DNA from: Comamonadaceae bacterium
Lineage (GTDB): Bacteria > Pseudomonadota > Gammaproteobacteria > Burkholderiales > Burkholderiaceae_C
NCBI GenBank assembly: GCA_947460165.1
Contig: CANHKH010000184.1
Span: 1 to 6,761, forward strand
Length of the DNA stretch: 6,761 nucleotides
Direction of reading: 5' to 3'
The notes under the pieces are model-generated. The model made no database searches. It had not been told where the DNA came from and saw nothing but the letters and a program-made list of their open reading frames with translations. The position numbers and the translations under genes are program-made. Shown here piece by piece: positions 5,212 to 6,761 of the stretch (positions within the stretch are counted from its first letter, which is position 1; every line of letters begins with the position of its first letter).

Positions 5212-6761
5212 TCAGCGAGCAGGTCGACGCGGCGGCCGCCGCGTCAGCGCGCAGCGCGCCGCAGCCCCTGGAGGCGCTGGCTGATCTGGGCCGTTTTGGC
5301 GGCTCGCCGGCCGAGTTCTGGCCACTTTACCTGGCCACCTTGGGCCAATGCCTGTCGGTGCGGCGCAGCCTCTTGTTGCTGCGCTCGCCCGATGCCGGCT
5401 GGCGCGCTGCCGGCCAATGGCCAGCCCAGGCCAGCGGAGTGGCCACCGACGCGGCCGTGATTTTGAGTTTGGCTGAATCGTCCAGCGTGCAGGCAGGCGC
5501 CTCTGGCCTGGCTGCCCAGGCGGGGGTCGGCTTGGCCGCGCGTTTGCGCAGCTTGCCTGAGCACGCCGCAGCGGGCTGCGATGCGGCTGCGCTGGTCTTG
5601 CTGTGCGAGGGGGGCGACGCGGCGCTGGCGGCCCGCTTGCCGCTGCTGCGGCTGGCGGTGGAGACCACCGAGCAGTACGCCATGGGGCGGCGCCTGCTGA
5701 GCGTGGCCAGCAATGCTGAGCGGTTGCATGAGGCGGCGGACCTGGCCAGGCGACTCGGTGACGAGGAACGCTTTGTCAAGGCGGCGATGACGCTGTGCGG
5801 TGAGTTGGCCGCGCGCTTTGCCTGTGACCGGGTGTCGCTGGGCTGGTTGGAGGGCGAACAGGTTCGGCTGCGGTCGGTGAGCAACATCGAAAAATTCGAC
5901 CGCAGCATGGCCGCGGCTCAGGCGCTGGAAGACGTGATGGAGGAGGCGCTGGACCAGGACTGCGAGATCGTGGTGCCCGCGCCCGCAGGCCATGCCTTTG
6001 TGGCGCGCTCGCACCTGGACTATGCGCGCACCCAGGGCGTGGCGCATGTGCTGTCTTTGCCGCTGCGGGTAGGCGGCCAGGTGCGGGCCGTGCTGACGGC
6101 CGAGCGGCGCTTGGATCCCTTTGATGAAGCACAGCGCTGGGAGATGCGCCTGAGCTGTGAACTGGTGGCCAGCAGGCTGGCCACCTTGCAGCAGCGCGAG
6201 CGCTGGCTGGGCGCGCGCTGGGCCGATGCGGCTGGCCAGGCCTTGAGCGGGCTCTGGGGCGTCGACCACAGCCTGGCCAAGCTGATCACCCTGTCCACAG
6301 TGGTGGCTTTGCTGGTGGCCGCCGTGCTGCCTTGGTCTTACCGGATTGACACGGCCGCCACGTTGCGCAGCGAGGAGATGGTCTTTGTGCCTGCGCCGTT
6401 TGACGGCTTTTTGCGCGAGGTCCACGTCGAGGTTGGCGACCCGGTGACCCAGGGGACCGTCACGGTGGGGCTGGACACCCGCGAGCTCTTGCTGGAGGAG
6501 TCCATGGCCGCCGCCGAGGTGGCGCGTTTTGGACGCGAGGCCGAAAAAGCCAGGGCCGTCGGGCAGCTGGCCGACATGCAGATCGCGCTGGCGCGGCAAA
6601 ACCAGTTTGCCTCCCGCTTGGAGCTGGTGCGTGACCACCTGGCGCACGCCAAATTGCGCGCACCCATGACCGGCGTGGTGGTGGAGGGCGAGCTCAAAAA
6701 GAACCTGGGCGGGCCGGTCAAGAAGGGGGACTTGCTGCTCAAGATCGCGCGCCTGGACAGC
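5208..6761 (+). CDS. GAF-sensor / transmembrane / HlyD-like adaptor fusion protein, 3' end cut by window
   Basis: The ATG at 5208 overlaps the previous stop as ATGA, and the frame stays open for 518 codons to the window edge. Residues 1-180 are Ala/Leu-rich and lack a signal peptide; their pattern (a strand-like SLLLLRS, then AALVLLCEGG and LRLAVETTEQYA) suggests a degenerate first GAF-like fold, which is uncertain. Residues about 185-322 look like a GAF domain (ERFVKAAMTLCGELAARFACDRVSLGWLEG... VLSLPLRVGGQVRAVLTAE). One hydrophobic helix follows (359-376), then a first lipoyl half (VFVPAPFDGFLREVHVEVGD, 392-411), a short helical hairpin (about 425-483) and a second lipoyl half (LRAPMTGVVVEGELKKN, from 483). 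The expected topology is sensor in the cytoplasm and adaptor in the periplasm. Ligand and partner are unknown. Bases used for a long antisense frame here are explained by this gene. Confidence 0.85.
   Translation, partial: MISEQVDAAAAASARSAPQPLEALADLGRFGGSPAEFWPLYLATLGQCLSVRRSLLLLRSPDAGWRAAGQWPAQASGVATDAAVILSLAESSSVQAGASGLAAQAGVGLAARLRSLPEHAAAGCDAAALVLLCEGGDAALAARLPLLRLAVETTEQYAMGRRLLSVASNAERLHEAADLARRLGDEERFVKAAMTLCGELAARFACDRVSLGWLEGEQVRLRSVSNIEKFDRSMAAAQALEDVMEEALDQDCEIVVPAPAGHAFVARSHLDYARTQGVAHVLSLPLRVGGQVRAVLTAERRLDPFDEAQRWEMRLSCELVASRLATLQQRERWLGARWADAAGQALSGLWGVDHSLAKLITLSTVVALLVAAVLPWSYRIDTAATLRSEEMVFVPAPFDGFLREVHVEVGDPVTQGTVTVGLDTRELLLEESMAAAEVARFGREAEKARAVGQLADMQIALARQNQFASRLELVRDHLAHAKLRAPMTGVVVEGELKKNLGGPVKKGDLLLKIARLDS

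Noticed and set aside
5244..6647. Long antisense open frame (467 codons) on the - strand
   Set aside because: It lies wholly opposite the + strand GAF/HlyD frame. Its translation is low-complexity and rich in Gln, His, Arg and Gly, with no recognisable domain, whereas the + strand frame has clear GAF, membrane and lipoyl features and an ATGA overlap with its neighbour.

Overview
The window (GC-rich throughout, all genes on the + strand) looks like a chromosomal segment of a Gram-negative proteobacterium. Codon use (C/G-ending codons with frequent TTG leucine) and gene content suggest a betaproteobacterium of the Burkholderiales type. That placement is an impression from composition and protein style, not a proven assignment.

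Layout: (1) Bases 1-2604 hold the 3' part of a very large surface or secreted protein gene. It has a glycine/serine-rich beta-repeat region, two cadherin/Ig-like repeats about 99 residues apart, and a Pro/Ala-rich tail. (2) Bases 2605-2725 are a short, comparatively AT-rich leader. (3) Bases 2726-4312 encode a TolC-family outer-membrane channel protein. (4) Bases 4309-5211 encode a periplasmic adaptor (membrane fusion protein) with a cleavable signal peptide; its TTG start overlaps the tolC-like stop as TTGA. (5) From 5208 to the window end, a long reading frame (518 codons, no stop reached) encodes an unusual second adaptor. It has a cytoplasmic GAF-type sensor region, one transmembrane helix, and a HlyD-like lipoyl/hairpin module. 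Its ATG overlaps the preceding stop as ATGA.

The last three genes form one tightly overlapped operon, very probably an export machine spanning the envelope. The channel and the soluble adaptor carry the classical features. The soluble adaptor has a recognisable TolC-contact tip that resembles that of AcrA. The second adaptor is membrane-anchored, has a much shorter hairpin, and carries a built-in cytosolic sensory module. No inner-membrane pump (ABC, RND, MFS) is visible; it, or a membrane peptidase-like partner, should lie just past the right edge. The giant protein upstream has no autotransporter barrel, LPXTG, PEP-CTERM or RTX nonapeptide signal, and it sits directly before the exporter, so the simplest reading is that it is the exporter's substrate. 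This link is inferred from position only.

No RNA genes, CRISPR arrays, insertion sequences or phage genes were recognised.
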